Shown: piece after piece, positions 62,879-64,000 of the stretch
How the letters are laid out: each line of letters opens with the position of its first letter
How positions within the stretch are numbered: the first letter of the stretch is position 1
From: Gossypium raimondii
Lineage: Eukaryota; Streptophyta; Magnoliopsida; Malvales; Malvaceae
Direction of reading: 5' to 3'
Assembly (NCBI RefSeq): GCF_025698545.1
Contig: NC_068569.1
Location: 10,292,001 to 10,356,000, forward strand
DNA: 64,000 nt
The notes under the pieces: model-generated
Told to the model about the DNA's origin: nothing
The model's database searches: none
Seen by the model: the letters and a program-made list of their open reading frames with translations, nothing else
Program-made: the position numbers and the translations under genes

Positions 62879-64000
62879 TTTACAATGTGTTTGATCGCTG
62901 ATTTGCCTACGTCTTCAGCTCTTCCAGTGCCAGCCAATCTGCAATTCTCCCAATAGACTCTGGTTCTAAAAATGGCAACTTTTAGATTCAGAGTTTTTAT
63001 TTGAGAATTGAGATTTACTGAAGAAGCTTAGCTCAGACCCAGGCCTACCGAAGAGGCCCATTTTTAACATGTAAATTAACCTTAAATATTGGGCTGTCGT
63101 TCATAAAAAAGGCCCAGTTATTTAGTATTTTAAACGCTAAAAATGGAACATATGAAAACCCAACATGGTCTGTTAAGTGTTTGTTGAATATATTATGTTA
63201 ATTATGAAATCTATAATTAGATAAATAAACTAGATTTGGAAAAGCCATACAGCCATCATAGAAAAAAAAAAAAGGGCCATTATCTTGTAGTGTGACCAAG
63301 TCATCTGATAATAAAAGAAATATTAATAAAGGTGGAGAATTAAGAATTTTATTTCTATAAAAGCAATGTTTTTAATACCCAACCAAAAGTTGCATCCAAT
63401 AATAATAATAACCAAGCAAGCAGGTCAACGAGATACATATTTAATCTATGTAAATCATATTATTACCTAATCCATCCTACCTTAAATTGTTAGTTAGGGA
63501 TTAAAAAAACAGTTTTACTTGGTGAGAAAGTTTGTTAACCACTACAAGACATTTATTGTTTGTATTTTTTTTTCTTAAATAACTGTCACTTTTATCTATT
63601 TTATAGATTGGTCTAAAAGTTAGAGCTCAAAATAAAGAACCATTTGCAAGTAATTGTCAAAACATTTGGACTTTGTCTAAAACCTCACCTGCCAGAAATT
63701 TCATTAAGCTCGTGTGATACAGAATATTGATTAACAAAATAAAATAACAATAACCATTTGATTCTGACCTCAATCGAGCAGCTGTTATGTCAACATCGAT
63801 CCAAATAATATTAGCCAGGGGATACGAGAGTCTTATTACATAGAATTATATGGAATATGCACTAATAAGATCTGATATAGCTAATTAACTATTGGTTATT
63901 GTTTTTAATCATTTGATTTGATACCATTTAAACGTAAAACAATATTATGAGAGTGAAATCCTAACCACACAAATGAATTTGCGGGACTGATAAAATTAAT
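62879..64000. other. COX19 upstream region and window end
   Basis: The proximal 250 bases hold the COX19 leader and a cluster of site II motifs. Beyond about 63130 the DNA is AT-rich with no gene visible to the window edge. Confidence 0.55.
63055..63116 (-). promoter_or_regulatory. Three site II (TGGGCC/AGCCCA) motifs upstream of COX19
   Basis: In the gene's orientation the motifs are TGGGCC (63116-63111), AGCCCA (63095-63090) and TGGGCC (63060-63055), 180-240 bases before the ATG. Site II elements are bound by TCP factors and are enriched in promoters of plant oxidative-phosphorylation genes. Tight clustering upstream of a cytochrome-oxidase assembly gene makes regulatory function plausible. 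Confidence 0.6.

Noticed and set aside
1-64000. Search for known conserved microRNA and tRNA sequences
   Set aside because: By eye I found no match to common plant miRNAs I remember (such as miR156, 160, 166, 172, 390, 399) and no cloverleaf-type tRNA apart from the SINE-like boxes. A covariance-model search would be decisive.

Overview
This 64 kb window is nuclear DNA from a dicot plant. The genes have many short exons with GT..AG introns. The intergenic DNA is very AT-rich and holds miniature inverted-repeat elements, a probable SINE and an LTR-retrotransposon fragment. The fragment carries repeated CACACG-CCGTGT motifs and a TGTAACGCCCC start, a style I associate with cotton, so Gossypium or a close Malvaceae relative is my inference. 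I found no bacterial, viral or organellar segment, no CRISPR, no tRNA and no rRNA.

I rebuilt seven genes from exons that keep phase across every junction. In order they are: a bHLH68-like transcription factor (minus, 7 exons, 330 aa, 15.3-18.2 kb); an IAA27-type Aux/IAA auxin repressor (plus, 5 exons, 332 aa, 33.3-35.4 kb); an uncharacterised membrane-anchored methyltransferase-fold protein (minus, 4 exons, 449 aa, 37.0-40.3 kb); a MES11-type methylesterase (plus, 5 exons, 343 aa, 45.7-48.1 kb); an MTV1/tepsin-like ENTH-VHS trafficking protein (plus, 5 exons, 702 aa, 49.5-53.9 kb); a LETM1-like protein (minus, 14 exons, 751 aa, 55.1-60.8 kb); and the mitochondrial copper protein COX19 (minus, 4 exons, 96 aa, 61.6-62.9 kb).

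Layout: 0-15 kb is gene-free and rich in transposon remnants. They include a complete 711-bp foldback element with a perfect 10-bp target duplication at the left edge, a nested 2.2-kb inverted-repeat element, a second foldback element, tandem repeats, and a SINE inside a MITE-like repeat. From 18 to 33 kb lies AT-rich intergenic DNA with an LTR fragment at 28.3 kb. Two MITEs of one family flank the Aux/IAA gene. From 36 to 63 kb the DNA is gene-dense.

The genes do not form one pathway. Two are tied to auxin or hormone signalling (Aux/IAA, methylesterase), one to trans-Golgi trafficking and one to mitochondria; the LETM1-like protein is of uncertain location. The bHLH68-IAA27 pairing matches, from memory, near-adjacent Arabidopsis loci and may be old microsynteny. 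I saw no convincing new biological system. The most notable items are the intact foldback element, the nested repeat cluster, the shortened bHLH68 C-terminus, a reading-frame-critical splice acceptor in the LETM1-like gene, and the site II motif cluster before COX19.
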